Source: Halomicrobium zhouii
GTDB taxonomy: Archaea; Halobacteriota; Halobacteria; Halobacteriales; Haloarculaceae
NCBI RefSeq assembly: GCF_900114435.1
Contig: NZ_FOZK01000002.1
Span: 248,001-312,000 of the forward strand
Direction of reading: 5' to 3'
DNA: 64,000 nt
Each line of letters opens with the position of its first letter. Within the stretch, counting starts at the first letter, position 1. Under the pieces are notes generated by a model. It had not been told where the DNA came from. It worked only from the letters and a program-made list of their open reading frames with translations, and did no database searches. Made by a program: the position numbers and the translations under genes. This document shows, piece by piece, positions 34,416-43,144 of this stretch.

Positions 34416-34933
34416 CTGGTTCGTCGCCTTCAAAGAGCGCATCAATCTCCTTTCACATCGACAGAGAATATCAACGGTTGGTCGAAAAGAATCAAAGCCC
34501 TGATACATGGTTGGGAACTTCGATTAGGGTCGGAGATACATTTGTCGTTGGGGATGAAAAATCAGGACCAAAGGGGTCTGGATGCGGAGTCGTCCTACAA
34601 TTGCTGGAGTCAGTGCGTTCCATCCTCGAAGGAGAGAGATATATAGTTGAGTTTGAGAATGGTCCATCTTGGGTAGTTATCGAGCCTCAGGCCAACGGAT
34701 CGGTTCAAATCACCCGGAGTGTGACTTGGGAAGGAACCACGAACCCAGACAAAAGACTCGAGATCGATACATCTCGGATCGTTACTGCGCAAGCATGGAT
34801 ACAAGCCGTACGAAAGTCTGCTCAGCAGTTTCATGAAGCCATCATCGATGAGTTTCCTGAACTCGCTGATAGCGATGAGATGGAACAGGTTCGTACTGAG
34901 ATTGATGTTGTTGACGGTTTGAGTAACGGATAG
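34412..34933 (+). CDS. Immunity protein for the orphan cassette
   Basis: 173 residues. The ATG overlaps the cassette TGA, copying the arrangement at 32557. Mixed alpha/beta protein (YIVEFENGPSWVVIEPQANG; QQFHEAIIDEFPELADSDEM) with lower GC than the stalk. No family recognised. The overlap with a toxin-like tip is the basis of the call. Confidence 0.6.
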   Translation: MTGSSPSKSASISFHIDREYQRLVEKNQSPDTWLGTSIRVGDTFVVGDEKSGPKGSGCGVVLQLLESVRSILEGERYIVEFENGPSWVVIEPQANGSVQITRSVTWEGTTNPDKRLEIDTSRIVTAQAWIQAVRKSAQQFHEAIIDEFPELADSDEMEQVRTEIDVVDGLSNG

Positions 34934-35053
34934 CGTCTCTGCCTGTAGATAAGCATCGAAATGAGATATTCAGTCGGTGAATTCAGATCCAATTACTCGC
35001 GGTTGAGCAAATGGTTTTGCGAAATTGACCTCCTTGGATGCGCAGTCAAGGGA

Positions 35054-37159
35054 TTACGAATAGCTCGTCAACCGCGCGTTCTGTGTATCCCGGAGGTAAC
35101 GTTTGATCCGATCCCGATCCCACTCCAATGGTGAGAGAACGCTCTCGGCCGCCCGAAAGAGTAGTTTGGCATAGAATTCCGGGTCGTAGTCGTCGGCCTC
35201 GAACTGGAGTCGGACTCGCTCGCGACTGCGCTTGTCGTCGTCGACGACGACGTAGTGTATGTCCTGTCCTGGCGAACGCTCCATCCCGTGGTCCTCGTAG
35301 CGCTGCAGGGCGGCGACGGTTCGGTTCTGTTGCTGGTACGCGTTCAGGGGTTTCGAAACGCGCGTCTGGATCGTTAGCTTCTCCGGGTCAACCGACCCGC
35401 TCCGGAGTTCGTTCAGATGGCGAGCCAGTCGGTCGGCGACTGGCTCTGGCTCGCGGTGCTCGTCAAGCGTATCTACGAGGTCACGCTGGACGTCGGCGAC
35501 GTACTCCGGTGTCGAGCGCTGGCGCAACTCGATACCGCGGTACTTGTACTCGTCGCGTCCGGCGACCTTGCCGAAGTACTTGGTCAGGGCGCCACGCTGG
35601 CCGTCTTTGGTCGGGACGAAGCAGACCCACTCGAAGTCGTCCTCGTGTTCGAGGTCAATCTCCTGTTCCCGGGAGATGACGTCGGTGAGTTCGTCGAGCG
35701 GTGCGTGATCGTCCTCCCGTGGTGTCACCCAGAGGCTGTCGACGATGCCGTGGACGACAGTCCAGCCACCGGCTTCCAGGACTTCCTTCGCATCGAGGAT
35801 GATCTCTCTCGCGAAGGCGTTGATGGACTCGTGGACCTCGATCCGGCCGAACTTCGAGTTGCTGAAGCCCTGGTAACCGAAGCAGGTGACGAGGATCCAC
35901 TTCAGCGCGTCCACGCGGTGTTCCAGTCGCCGTGCCTCCTCGGGGTCGTCGGTCTCGCGTATCCGTTGCTTGAGTGCGGCCCGGTCGTCGATGATCGGTT
36001 GGAGGACCGACGGAACGAACCCAGGCTCGTCGCAGACACTGTACCCCAGCCACGGGACATCGTCGCCGTCGTGGCACGTGCACCGGACGGTCTCCGGGCT
36101 GAGGTTGTGAACACACATGATGTTCGGGTACAGCGACGCGAAGTCGATCTCCACGACGTTCTCGTGAAACCCGACGTCGGGCTCGAAGGTGAACCCGCCA
36201 CGGTCGGCGTCGTGGAGCGTCCGCATTGGTTTGAATGACTCCGCCTCCCAGGCGCGCCACGGGACGAGGACGTCCCACTCGAAGGCCTGGCGAATCTGGA
36301 TCGCGGTGAAGATGTTGCCGATCGACCCCCACGCCGTCTCCTGGAGTGGCTTCCACGAGCGCTCGACCAAGTCGAGCATCCCTGGAAGGCGTCCCTCGCC
36401 CCAGAGAAAGCTGTTCGACCAGTCGACGATCGTCCGGCCGGGGACGTCGTACCGCGCTGCGGAGTGGCCGACGCGCCCGTAACTCTCGAACGTGCTCTCC
36501 GAGGCCAGCTGTTGATAGCCCGGGAGACGGCCTAACTGGAGGTCGACGCCGTTGTCCCTGGCAGCGTCGGAAAGCAGTGGGACGAGGTCGGCCGTCGAGA
36601 GAACGAGCACGTCAGGGTCGTGTTCCTCGATCTGCTGTGCGACGCCTTCGAGGACGGCCACCGAATTCTCCCCGATAGGCTCACCATTGCAGGTCAGCTT
36701 TGAGAGGTCGCGATTCGCCAATGCACGGTCGGACAGTGAGAGGGACAGCAGTCGGAGTTCCTCACTCGGGACCGGGCACGTCTCTGTCTCCAGGCAGTAG
36801 CGAAACTTCGGGCTGATGTCGATATTGAACAGTCGATACGTCCCTGGCCCTCCCTGCTCGGGTTCGTGGATCGTCCGGATCTCCCGGGCCAGCGTGTCGA
36901 TCTCTGACGGGCGCTCCACGTCGACACGGAGGACCGCCGCTGGTTCGTCCGCACGGAGAGAAGTGAGACGGGCTTCGAATGCCGTCCGGACGACTTTCAA
37001 GTCCGAGGTGAGACGGTCATCCAGCCAGCCAAGTTTGTCGTCAGTCGCTCCAACGTAGAGTGACGGGGCGTAGGATCCGTCTCGCTCGACGACGGCATCT
37101 TCCCCGTTGCGGGACCACATACGAACAACGTCATCTTCGATATCGACTGCGAACACCAT
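35054..37159 (-). CDS. polB: Family B DNA polymerase (mobile-element type) with an altered motif C
   Basis: 701 residues. Motif A VVEIDFASLYPNIM (about 337-350) and motif B KWILVTCFGYQGFSNSKFGR (about 418-437) are clear. Motif C reads HGIVDSLWV where YGDTDS is usual: the metal-binding second Asp is kept and the first is Ile. Exonuclease motifs are degenerate (FNIDISPKFRYC instead of DIE), so proofreading is doubtful. Related short PolBs occur in haloarchaeal plasmids and proviruses. Stand-alone gene with its own promoter; probably copies the element or acts in repair. Confidence 0.85.
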   Translation of the reverse strand: MVFAVDIEDDVVRMWSRNGEDAVVERDGSYAPSLYVGATDDKLGWLDDRLTSDLKVVRTAFEARLTSLRADEPAAVLRVDVERPSEIDTLAREIRTIHEPEQGGPGTYRLFNIDISPKFRYCLETETCPVPSEELRLLSLSLSDRALANRDLSKLTCNGEPIGENSVAVLEGVAQQIEEHDPDVLVLSTADLVPLLSDAARDNGVDLQLGRLPGYQQLASESTFESYGRVGHSAARYDVPGRTIVDWSNSFLWGEGRLPGMLDLVERSWKPLQETAWGSIGNIFTAIQIRQAFEWDVLVPWRAWEAESFKPMRTLHDADRGGFTFEPDVGFHENVVEIDFASLYPNIMCVHNLSPETVRCTCHDGDDVPWLGYSVCDEPGFVPSVLQPIIDDRAALKQRIRETDDPEEARRLEHRVDALKWILVTCFGYQGFSNSKFGRIEVHESINAFAREIILDAKEVLEAGGWTVVHGIVDSLWVTPREDDHAPLDELTDVISREQEIDLEHEDDFEWVCFVPTKDGQRGALTKYFGKVAGRDEYKYRGIELRQRSTPEYVADVQRDLVDTLDEHREPEPVADRLARHLNELRSGSVDPEKLTIQTRVSKPLNAYQQQNRTVAALQRYEDHGMERSPGQDIHYVVVDDDKRSRERVRLQFEADDYDPEFYAKLLFRAAESVLSPLEWDRDRIKRYLRDTQNARLTSYS

Positions 37160-37823
37160 AGCTGCGACTGACTGGAGTTTACAATGTTAATGCCAGCCAA
37201 GGGTGTAGAGTGGAAGTGAAAGTGTATTCTCCCGCTGTGGGCACGTAGAGTAAGTCTTCTCACACCCATCAACGATCCGTCAGAATGATTTTCTTACCGA
37301 GAGGAGAAGTGATGGTTCCGGAGAAGGCAGCGCTCGACGAAGAGGATGTACGGAAAGGCACCAGCCCTGATAGGTGATGGCCTCAGCGGCTGGACCTGTG
37401 TGGGGTGGAGTGGAAACGCCGGATGAATCACAAATGACGTCCGGCAATTGTACTGCGAGGGGACGTTGTAAAAGCTGCCTGCCCATTCAGTTAGGTTTGT
37501 AAGCAATGTTACCCGAAAACCACCAGTCGTTGAGTCCGACCCCGCAACTGGTGTCGACTGGCAGCCAATGGAAGCCTCGGGCCCTGCGGCGAAACGGCCC
37601 ACGTGCCGGCGCTCTGTTTCCGGCATCCTCCTCTTCACGGCATACAACCAAGTGCCACCTTCCAAGGTGATTAGGCGGGCGTCCAGAGGGACTACCCACG
37701 TCAGCGAAGCAGATGTGACTGCCAGCGCAATCGATGATCCCCACCGTTGCCCAGGGTACCACTGCCAGTCTTCAGGGCTGGACTGGCGACTACACATCTA
37801 CTGAGAGGATTATTAAACACTGC
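37160..37823. other. Intergenic region
   Basis: About 660 bases. A minus-strand frame of 167 codons (37294-37797) has unusual composition, rich in Trp and Cys and poor in Asp/Glu for a haloarchaeon, and I do not accept it. PolB promoter lies near 37165-37195. Nothing else recognised. Confidence 0.4.
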
Positions 37824-37858
37824 ACCTAGTCAGTGTCGTTTGCCCTCTCTGACTAGGT
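37824..37858 (-). terminator. Hairpin at the end of the FxLYD gene
   Basis: ACCTAGTCAG (37824-37833) pairs with CTGACTAGGT (37849-37858), 10 bp without mismatch, overlapping the stop codon of the minus-strand gene. Probably a transcript 3' end. Confidence 0.55.
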
Positions 37859-38641
37859 TTCGAACCGAAGCGTGTAGCCGGTCACGGCGGGATCTTCGGG
37901 CGCGTAGTAGGCCAGGCCAACCTCGAAGCGCCAAGTATCATCCGCAGCAAATCTTGAAATGATGGTCGACCCGCTCCCGTAGAAATATTCGTCACCGTGA
38001 AAGGCTACCTGGGCAGTGAGGAAGTCGATGGGCCCACCGGTCGTGTTCGTCACCTCACCGACGACGGTCGGCCCTGAGTCCACGAGTTCCACCCCGTTGA
38101 GCACCAGACCAAGCTCCTCGGCCGTGGGAAATACCTCACCACGCGTCGTGTCCGTAATACTGACGTCGGCTGTTTCGACTTGCTCCGGGCTGGAGTGCGA
38201 GATGAACACTCGCCAGGTCTCGCCGGCAGGCAACCACCCAGTATTCGTCGACCGGTCGGCGATGATGGTTCCCTGACGATCCCGGAATGTTGCCCCGATT
38301 TCAACGAACGACCACGGCTGGTCGGTGTGGTTGGCGACTTCGACCCAGACGCCAGCCATGGTCGAAAATTCCTCGTCGATCTCGACGTAATCGGTGGCGA
38401 CGATCTCGAGGCCGCTACCCGTGACAGAGCCAGTCTCCGTGTCAGTAGCGAGTCCATCGTCGGCAGGAGTCTCCGTAGGACACTCCTCGAGGCTGGTCTC
38501 GTTTCCGGTCGTATTCGTGGTGGCGTTGCCAGTCCCGTTCTCGGTTGGAAGTCCGCCGTCGAGCTGTTGATTGCCGGTGGCGTAGCCAGTGACGCCGGCG
38601 GCGCCAGTGGCGAGAACAGTGAGGTAATCACGGCGTTGCAT
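37853..38641 (-). CDS. Exported FxLYD-domain protein
   Basis: 262 residues from the ATG at 38641. Twin-arginine signal (MQRRDYLTVLATGAAG), a Thr/Asn-rich linker, then two beta-sandwich repeats of FxLYD type (GVWVEVANHTDQPWSFVEIG ... VVGEVTNTTGGPIDFLTAQV). This domain is common in haloarchaeal surface proteins; ligand unknown. I prefer the internal ATG because it places the RR motif at the N-terminus. Confidence 0.75.
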   Translation of the reverse strand: MQRRDYLTVLATGAAGVTGYATGNQQLDGGLPTENGTGNATTNTTGNETSLEECPTETPADDGLATDTETGSVTGSGLEIVATDYVEIDEEFSTMAGVWVEVANHTDQPWSFVEIGATFRDRQGTIIADRSTNTGWLPAGETWRVFISHSSPEQVETADVSITDTTRGEVFPTAEELGLVLNGVELVDSGPTVVGEVTNTTGGPIDFLTAQVAFHGDEYFYGSGSTIISRFAADDTWRFEVGLAYYAPEDPAVTGYTLRFET

Positions 38642-38818
38642 GCAGGATCTGACACGCGGTCCGCGTGTAGGCCCATCGCCCACCTAGTCGTTACATGTAT
38701 GTCAGGTTTGCTCACTGGGCATATCTCGACGTCAATTGCTGATGGTTGCGAGAGGTGCGAGTGGAAACTTGTACAACTCTCTGCTATTCGAGCAACGATT
38801 CCAAAGTCTCCCGGACAA

Positions 38819-38971
38819 TTACTCGATCTCGTACGTCGCGATCCCGTCGTGGCCACACGCCGAACACCGATCAGCACCGGGTTCGACTGCCGTTCCGCAA
38901 TGCCTGCACTCCACCAGTGTTTCCCTATCGCTCCCGCTGAAATGCCGGACGAGTAACCAGAGTCCGAACAT
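38819..38971 (-). CDS. 50-residue double zinc-ribbon protein
   Basis: MFGLWLLVRHFSGSD followed by CRHCGTAVEPGADRCSACGH: four cysteines in two CxxC knuckles, a compact zinc ribbon. The ATG lies one base after the TFB stop, so the two are co-transcribed. The hydrophobic start could anchor it to the membrane. It may modulate the TFB (inference). Confidence 0.7.
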   Translation of the reverse strand: MFGLWLLVRHFSGSDRETLVECRHCGTAVEPGADRCSACGHDGIATYEIE

Positions 38972-38972
38972 C

Positions 38973-39902
38973 CTATTTCCCCAGGAATGACCACAACGTG
39001 TCCCGGTGCTCACGCACCGTCGTCGGTGAGACGTCCGCCTCCTCGGCGAGTTCAAGCTGAATAACCTCAATCCCCTGCGTTGCCGCGGCGACGGCCACAC
39101 AACTCGCTGCAAAGCCCGCGGGGTTGACGCCCGTCGCGAGACCTGCTTCCACCCCTTCTGTCGCGATTTCACGAGCACGCCGCTCTGTCCGGCAGGGCAG
39201 GTCGAACGCCGAGACGAGCCGCGGGATGTACTCCTGGGGCTGCTGTGGGGGGACAGGGAGGTCGAGTTCCCTGTTGAGGACCATGTACCCGTTGCTGACC
39301 TTCTCCCGTCCAACGGCAGCGACACTCGCGATCTCGTCTATGGTGCGCGGGACGTCGTTGATCCGACAGGCCGCGTAGACGCTACCCGCAGCGATCGATT
39401 CGATCGACCGTCCCATGAGGAGGTTGGCGTCCTGGGCCGTCCGGAACAGCGAACTCGCCTGTTCCTGGATGGATTTCGACAGGTCCAGTTGCGCAGTGAG
39501 TCGGTCGATCCCACCGAGTCCGTGTGCGAGGTTTCGTTCTCGCTTCGACCGGAACCTGGCGCGGTCGTGTTCCCGACGAAGCCTGGCGAGTTGCCGTCGC
39601 TTCTTGCCCGAGATTGCGTTCCCCCTGGCGTCGCGCTTGCGACCGATTTCCGTCGAGAGGCCCCGGTCGTGGCGCGTCACAGTACGGGGTCCGCCCGTCC
39701 GTCGCTTCTGTTCCTGGTCGCCTGGAAACGTCCGCGGCCCGCGCCTGTCGAGTCGGCATGCCTCGACGATCAGTCCGCAATCCTCGCAGCACTGCTCGCC
39801 GTCGATAGTGCGAAGGTCACCGTCGCAATCCGGACAGGCCGTCTCGTTCGTCTTGCCAGTCGATTCGTCGAAGCCACGTTCGTAGATGTCTCTCGAACTC
39901 AT
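38973..39902 (-). CDS. tfb: Transcription initiation factor TFB
   Basis: 309 residues. N-terminal zinc ribbon (CPDCDGDL ... CCEDCGL), B-reader/linker with RRGPRTFPGDQEQKRRTGGP, then two cyclin-like repeats (about 120-205 and 215-305; SIESIAAGSVYAACRINDVP; VNPAGFAASCVAVAAATQGI). Haloarchaea use several TFBs that select different promoters. This one is in the element and its own promoter has the inverted-repeat motif also found at four other genes here, so it could be the activator of that set (inference). It is followed by the zinc-ribbon gene. Confidence 0.92.
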   Translation of the reverse strand: MSSRDIYERGFDESTGKTNETACPDCDGDLRTIDGEQCCEDCGLIVEACRLDRRGPRTFPGDQEQKRRTGGPRTVTRHDRGLSTEIGRKRDARGNAISGKKRRQLARLRREHDRARFRSKRERNLAHGLGGIDRLTAQLDLSKSIQEQASSLFRTAQDANLLMGRSIESIAAGSVYAACRINDVPRTIDEIASVAAVGREKVSNGYMVLNRELDLPVPPQQPQEYIPRLVSAFDLPCRTERRAREIATEGVEAGLATGVNPAGFAASCVAVAAATQGIEVIQLELAEEADVSPTTVREHRDTLWSFLGK

Positions 39903-39927
39903 TCGTTATCGCGGGCACCTCTCTGCA

Positions 39928-39960
39928 GGCCCCGCACCCGTCAGGGGCCAGAAAAACACC
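39928..39960 (-). promoter_or_regulatory. TATA-plus-inverted-repeat promoter, copy 2 (tfb)
   Basis: Minus strand: GTTTTTCT box, then GGCCCC-TGACGGGTGC-GGGGCC (6-bp perfect stem), 26 bases before the tfb ATG. Identical over 33 bases to the copy at 40508-40540. Confidence 0.7.
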
Positions 39961-40020
39961 CGCGGCGCAGTCGCGGTCTAACCGGGTCTGAATGATTCGC
40001 CAGTGAAGCGGAGATCGTCT

Positions 40021-40479
40021 TTATCGATCTCGTTCGTTCCGCGTCGGCATCGGCTGGTTGCCCGTCCGAACGCACTCCCAGCATGGGAAGTCGTCGGGGA
40101 GGAGGTCGCACTCGCAGTCGTCCGATTCTGGTGACTCGTTGAGCTGAATTTCAGCCTGCCCCGAATCATCGCGTTGTGGGCGTGTCCCACCATCAGCGAG
40201 CAACTGCACCTCGTTGGCGAGATCGAGGATTGGACGCCGTATCGCGACGGCGACTCTGTGCTTGCACGCGTTCTCGTAGTTCGCGTCAGCTGGACAGGTA
40301 CAGTCCACCGGAAGTGCGTCCTCGATAGTGACGAGGTATTCGTGGTCGGCCGGAACGGCGTGACTGGCGTTGCGAACGCGGACGTCCGAGTCCAGCAGTT
40401 CGAACTCGAAGGCCTCGTACTGGGCGCGTTTGCGGACGCGGGTCGATACCGACAGTTCGTCGAGTGGCTGTGAAGTCAT
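40021..40479 (-). CDS. SWIM zinc-finger protein
   Basis: 152 residues from the ATG at 40479. Central CTCPADANYENACKH is a SWIM finger (CxC...CxH). The N-terminal part is a small beta domain (YEAFEFELLDSDVRVRNASH) and the C-terminal part has a Cys-rich tail (CECDLLPDDFPCWEC). SWIM fingers bind DNA or protein; this short form is common in haloarchaeal plasmids. Expressed from inverted-repeat promoter copy 3. Confidence 0.85.
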   Translation of the reverse strand: MTSQPLDELSVSTRVRKRAQYEAFEFELLDSDVRVRNASHAVPADHEYLVTIEDALPVDCTCPADANYENACKHRVAVAIRRPILDLANEVQLLADGGTRPQRDDSGQAEIQLNESPESDDCECDLLPDDFPCWECVRTGNQPMPTRNERDR

Positions 40480-40507
40480 ACGGAAATCCGCGAGGCCCGA
40501 TTCGAGT

Positions 40508-40540
40508 GGCCCCGCACCCGTCAGGGGCCAGAAAAACACC
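40508..40540 (-). promoter_or_regulatory. TATA-plus-inverted-repeat promoter, copy 3 (SWIM gene)
   Basis: Same 33 bases as copy 2: TATA-like GTTTTTCT, then GGCCCC-TGACGGGTGC-GGGGCC. It lies 29 bases before the SWIM start. Sequence outside the 33 bases differs, so selection rather than recent duplication is the simpler explanation. Confidence 0.7.
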
Positions 40541-40596
40541 TGCAGGAGCAGCGCAATCCGAGTCCTATTCGACGATGGCCGAGAGGGGAGGAGCTG

Positions 40597-40817
40597 CTAC
40601 GGTGGGTTCGGCTGCTGCAAGTTCGAGACGTCGCCCGATTCGACTGCGTCCCGCCAGCACTGGAGGACGGCCAGCGTGACGAGCTGGACCTGTTCGACCT
40701 CGATGCAGGAGAGGACAGCGTCGTGGTCGGCTGCAGGCGGCTCGTGGAAGTGTTTCTCCGGACAGTCCGGCCGTGGATGGTAGTCGTAGCGGTAGTTGAA
40801 CGCCTCACCCTCCGTAT
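40597..40817 (-). pseudogene. TumE-like toxin gene, 3' half
   Basis: It encodes HTEGEAFNYRYDYHPRPDCP, then EKHFHEPPAADHDAVLSC and a helical tail, the C-terminal half of a TumE-like (DUF6516) toxin. The frame continues exactly from the 5' half at 42356-42596 once the IS is removed (241 + 221 bases = 154 codons). Confidence 0.7.
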
Positions 40818-42355
40818 GACATCCTCCCCGTCCTGAACGACGAGGTTTCCTCTCGGATGTGGGAGTCTCAGCCTGTCTGAGTCTCCCCGGGGGCAACATT
40901 CCCGTCCCCGTGGACGGTACTCGGGTCTGTGCGCTGTTCTTTGGGACGGTGAGAGCGTGGTGGCTCCGACCAGGTGTGGTCGTCCCACTCGAACCGCACG
41001 GGCCGTGCCATCGGCCTGACTGCCTTGCTCGTGTGCCGCTTCAGGAACGTCTCTGATGCTGTAAGGTCGGCGTGCCCCTCGAACCCACATGGACAGGTGA
41101 GCGTGTCCCGATGCCGTGTCGTTCGGTCTGTCGAACCGCACTGGGGACACTCCTGGCTAGTCCAGGATTCCGACCGGACTTCTACTGTGATACCGTACTC
41201 TTCGGCGGTACAGGCCAGCCGCTCGGTGAATTGCTTGAACGCCCAGAAGTTGTGGGTCTTGGCGTTCGTCTCAACCGACCAGTGCGTCTCCAGTACGTCG
41301 GTCAAGCCGCCGATATACACTGTAGCGACGCCGTCCTCGTAGAGCCGTTCCAGTAGGTCACGGCACAACGCTTCTTGAGCGTGGTCGCGGCGACGGCTTC
41401 GCTTGCGGTACAGTCGCCGGATGCGTTTGCTACTGTATCTATCTTCTTCGAGTTTTGACTGCAATCGGGCGATTTCTCGTGTCGTCTCGCGAAAGCGGGT
41501 GAATAGGTCCCGGCCGTCGTACAGGAATTGCTGACCGGTTGTGGTGGTGCAGGCGACGAGGTTGTTTGCACCGATGTCTAGAGCGGCCGTCTCGTCGGCC
41601 AGTGGAGTGTCCCGGACGTCCTCAGAAACAGTCACGGGCTGTGAAGCTCGGACGGTGCTGTCAGTTTCGTCGTACCACAGGCCCAATCGACCCTGTTTTT
41701 CGTAGTCGGGCCAATTCGGGTCGCCAGCGATTTCGAGCCGGAGTCGTCCGGTGTGGTCGTACCGGTCTTTCAACTCGCTCCCGACCAGTATCTCGAGCCG
41801 AGAGCGCTCGCCCCATTCGACGGTATACGACGTGTTGCGAATGACGGTTTGGAGGGTTCGTCCGTCGTCCTCGTTCCCACGGAATCCCGGTGGTTCCGGG
41901 TGTTGCATGACCGACGTGTTCGACTCGTCGTGATACTGGTCTTTCAGACGGAAGAACCCGCGCCACGCTTCGCTGTTCTTGCGAATTACCTGTTGAGCCG
42001 TTGAGGCACCGAGAACGCCTTTGTACCGACCTTCGAGTCGGCCTGTATCGGCGTCCCAGACGTCGCCCTCGAACCCGTCTTCGTCGTTGTACCGCCTGAG
42101 GCGTGCGTAGTTGATCTCGTTCCAGAGAGCCGCAGAAGCGTCCAACAGGTCCACCAGCAGTTGCTCTCCACTTTCGGAGAGCGGGCGCACGGCAAACGTA
42201 TTTGTTCGCTTCATCTGCCAACTGATGGGAGGAACGTTTGGAACGTAAATTCCACCCATCCGGAGTGAAAGTAAAACTGGTGATGGCCGGTGGAGACTCA
42301 CGACTAGCAGTACTATGACGGTACCTCACAGGAGTGTACGCGATTCACACTCACC
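40818..42355 (-). mobile_element. IS200/IS605-type (IS1341-like) element with tnpB only
   Basis: The right end (minus strand) has the conserved haloarchaeal sequence CTCGTCGTTCAGGACGGGGA followed by GGATGTC ending at 40818. The left end follows TTTAC at 42356-42361, the kind of target used by this family, without target duplication. Only tnpB is present, so movement needs a TnpA in trans. Excision restores the TumE-like gene. The right end and the tnpB 3' end should form the guide RNA scaffold, whose guide would be the flank from 40817 downwards. Confidence 0.85.
40868..42214 (-). CDS. tnpB: TnpB RNA-guided nuclease, RuvC-II acid apparently missing
   Basis: 448 residues from the ATG at 42214. 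Ruv[13 protein letters not shown] (D213), zinc ribbon CPQCG...CPC (C356, C359, C374, C376), Ruv[14 protein letters not shown] (D383). In RuvC-II the sequence is [14 protein letters not shown]; related haloarchaeal TnpBs have G-D-L-T at this place as I recall, so the catalytic acid would be replaced by G303. If so this copy binds but does not cut, unless the Asp two residues on substitutes. TnpB uses RNA made from the element end to find the empty site. Confidence 0.85.
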   Translation of the reverse strand: MKRTNTFAVRPLSESGEQLLVDLLDASAALWNEINYARLRRYNDEDGFEGDVWDADTGRLEGRYKGVLGASTAQQVIRKNSEAWRGFFRLKDQYHDESNTSVMQHPEPPGFRGNEDDGRTLQTVIRNTSYTVEWGERSRLEILVGSELKDRYDHTGRLRLEIAGDPNWPDYEKQGRLGLWYDETDSTVRASQPVTVSEDVRDTPLADETAALDIGANNLVACTTTTGQQFLYDGRDLFTRFRETTREIARLQSKLEEDRYSSKRIRRLYRKRSRRRDHAQEALCRDLLERLYEDGVATVYIGGLTDVLETHWSVETNAKTHNFWAFKQFTERLACTAEEYGITVEVRSESWTSQECPQCGSTDRTTRHRDTLTCPCGFEGHADLTASETFLKRHTSKAVRPMARPVRFEWDDHTWSEPPRSHRPKEQRTDPSTVHGDGNVAPGETQTG

Positions 42356-42596
42356 GTAAACGGTAGACCTCTCTCGCTATTGAAGGGTAGTGCGAATCCG
42401 TCCAGGTCACGTCGAACCGACCGGTCTCTGTTTGGATCCCCGCGTCCACGTGGAGATGCAGCGTCTCGGGATTGAGTTTGTTGTCGAAGCGGGTCTCGGT
42501 GACGAGTGGTTCGTGCCGTTGGGCTGTCCTCCGAACACCATCGAGAAGACGTCTGTCAGGACTCCCGACGTCGACTCGCTCCCAGTCGTCGACCAT
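42356..42596 (-). pseudogene. TumE-like toxin gene, 5' half
   Basis: It encodes RRLLDGVRRTAQRHEPLVTE ... LHLHVDAGIQTETGRFDVTW and stops at the IS border (YRLR stop). It starts four bases after the upstream HTH antitoxin gene. With the 3' half it would give a 153-residue toxin. Confidence 0.7.
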
Positions 42597-42599
42597 CGA

Positions 42600-43097
42600 T
42601 TAGGCCTCGACAGTTCGGTGTGCCTCGCTCACCTGGAGTGCCGCCTTCGCAATCGCGAGGTTCTGCTTGGTCGAGCGCCACCGACCGACGTCGCCCCACC
42701 CAGGGTCTCCAGCCTCTAGTTCGAGGGCGAGCGTTTCTGGACTGTCGACGTCGTAGGTGTCGCGGTAGTCGTGGATCTCCTCCTTCATCTCCCGGATCCC
42801 CTGGATAAGTTCCTGCTGGGTCGTCGTCCGGCGAAGCTCCGCGATGCGCTCGTCGACGATCGTCCCCTCGTCGCGCTTGTACTTCGTCGTCCGACCGTCC
42901 TGCGTGGTGACGCCTCGCCCTTCCTCGACCAGTTCGTCGAGATACTTCCGCGTCGTCGGTTCGCTGGTCAGGGCCCGGTCGGCGATTTCACGGACCGTCT
43001 GGTACTCGGTCGTCTGTTCGAGAATCTCCTTGACGCGCTCCCGACTCGTCGTCGCCTCCTTCCACTGGGCTTTTGCCCGCTCGTTGACGTCGTCCAT
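42600..43097 (-). CDS. Winged-HTH antitoxin partner of the TumE-like toxin
   Basis: 165 residues from the ATG at 43097. Residues about 18-65 form a winged helix (VKEILEQTTEYQTVREIADR, then ALTSEPTTRKYLDELVEEGR), followed by a charged coiled region; this is the pattern of haloarchaeal DUF7342-type proteins paired with DUF6516 toxins. A TATA box about 25 bases upstream predicts a leaderless mRNA, and a palindrome overlapping it suggests autoregulation. The toxin is interrupted, so this now acts alone. Confidence 0.75.
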   Translation of the reverse strand: MDDVNERAKAQWKEATTSRERVKEILEQTTEYQTVREIADRALTSEPTTRKYLDELVEEGRGVTTQDGRTTKYKRDEGTIVDERIAELRRTTTQQELIQGIREMKEEIHDYRDTYDVDSPETLALELEAGDPGWGDVGRWRSTKQNLAIAKAALQVSEAHRTVEA

Positions 43098-43125
43098 GTT
43101 CGTGTATTCGGCGCTGGTTCTAAAA

Positions 43126-43141
43126 TATCTTTTCCAAGATA
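43126..43141 (-). promoter_or_regulatory. Palindromic operator overlapping the antitoxin TATA box
   Basis: TATCTT-TTCC-AAGATA is a perfect 6-bp inverted repeat ending inside the TATA-like GATATTTTA of the antitoxin promoter. It is the natural candidate for binding by the winged-helix antitoxin. Confidence 0.55.
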
Positions 43142-43144
43142 GCA

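Noticed and set aside
35054-37159. PolB as part of a casposon
   Set aside because: No Cas1-like gene and no terminal inverted repeats around the polymerase.
37294-37797. Open frame of 167 codons on the minus strand
   Set aside because: Composition is not haloarchaeal (rich in Trp and Cys, few acidic residues), and it overlaps other frames of similar length.
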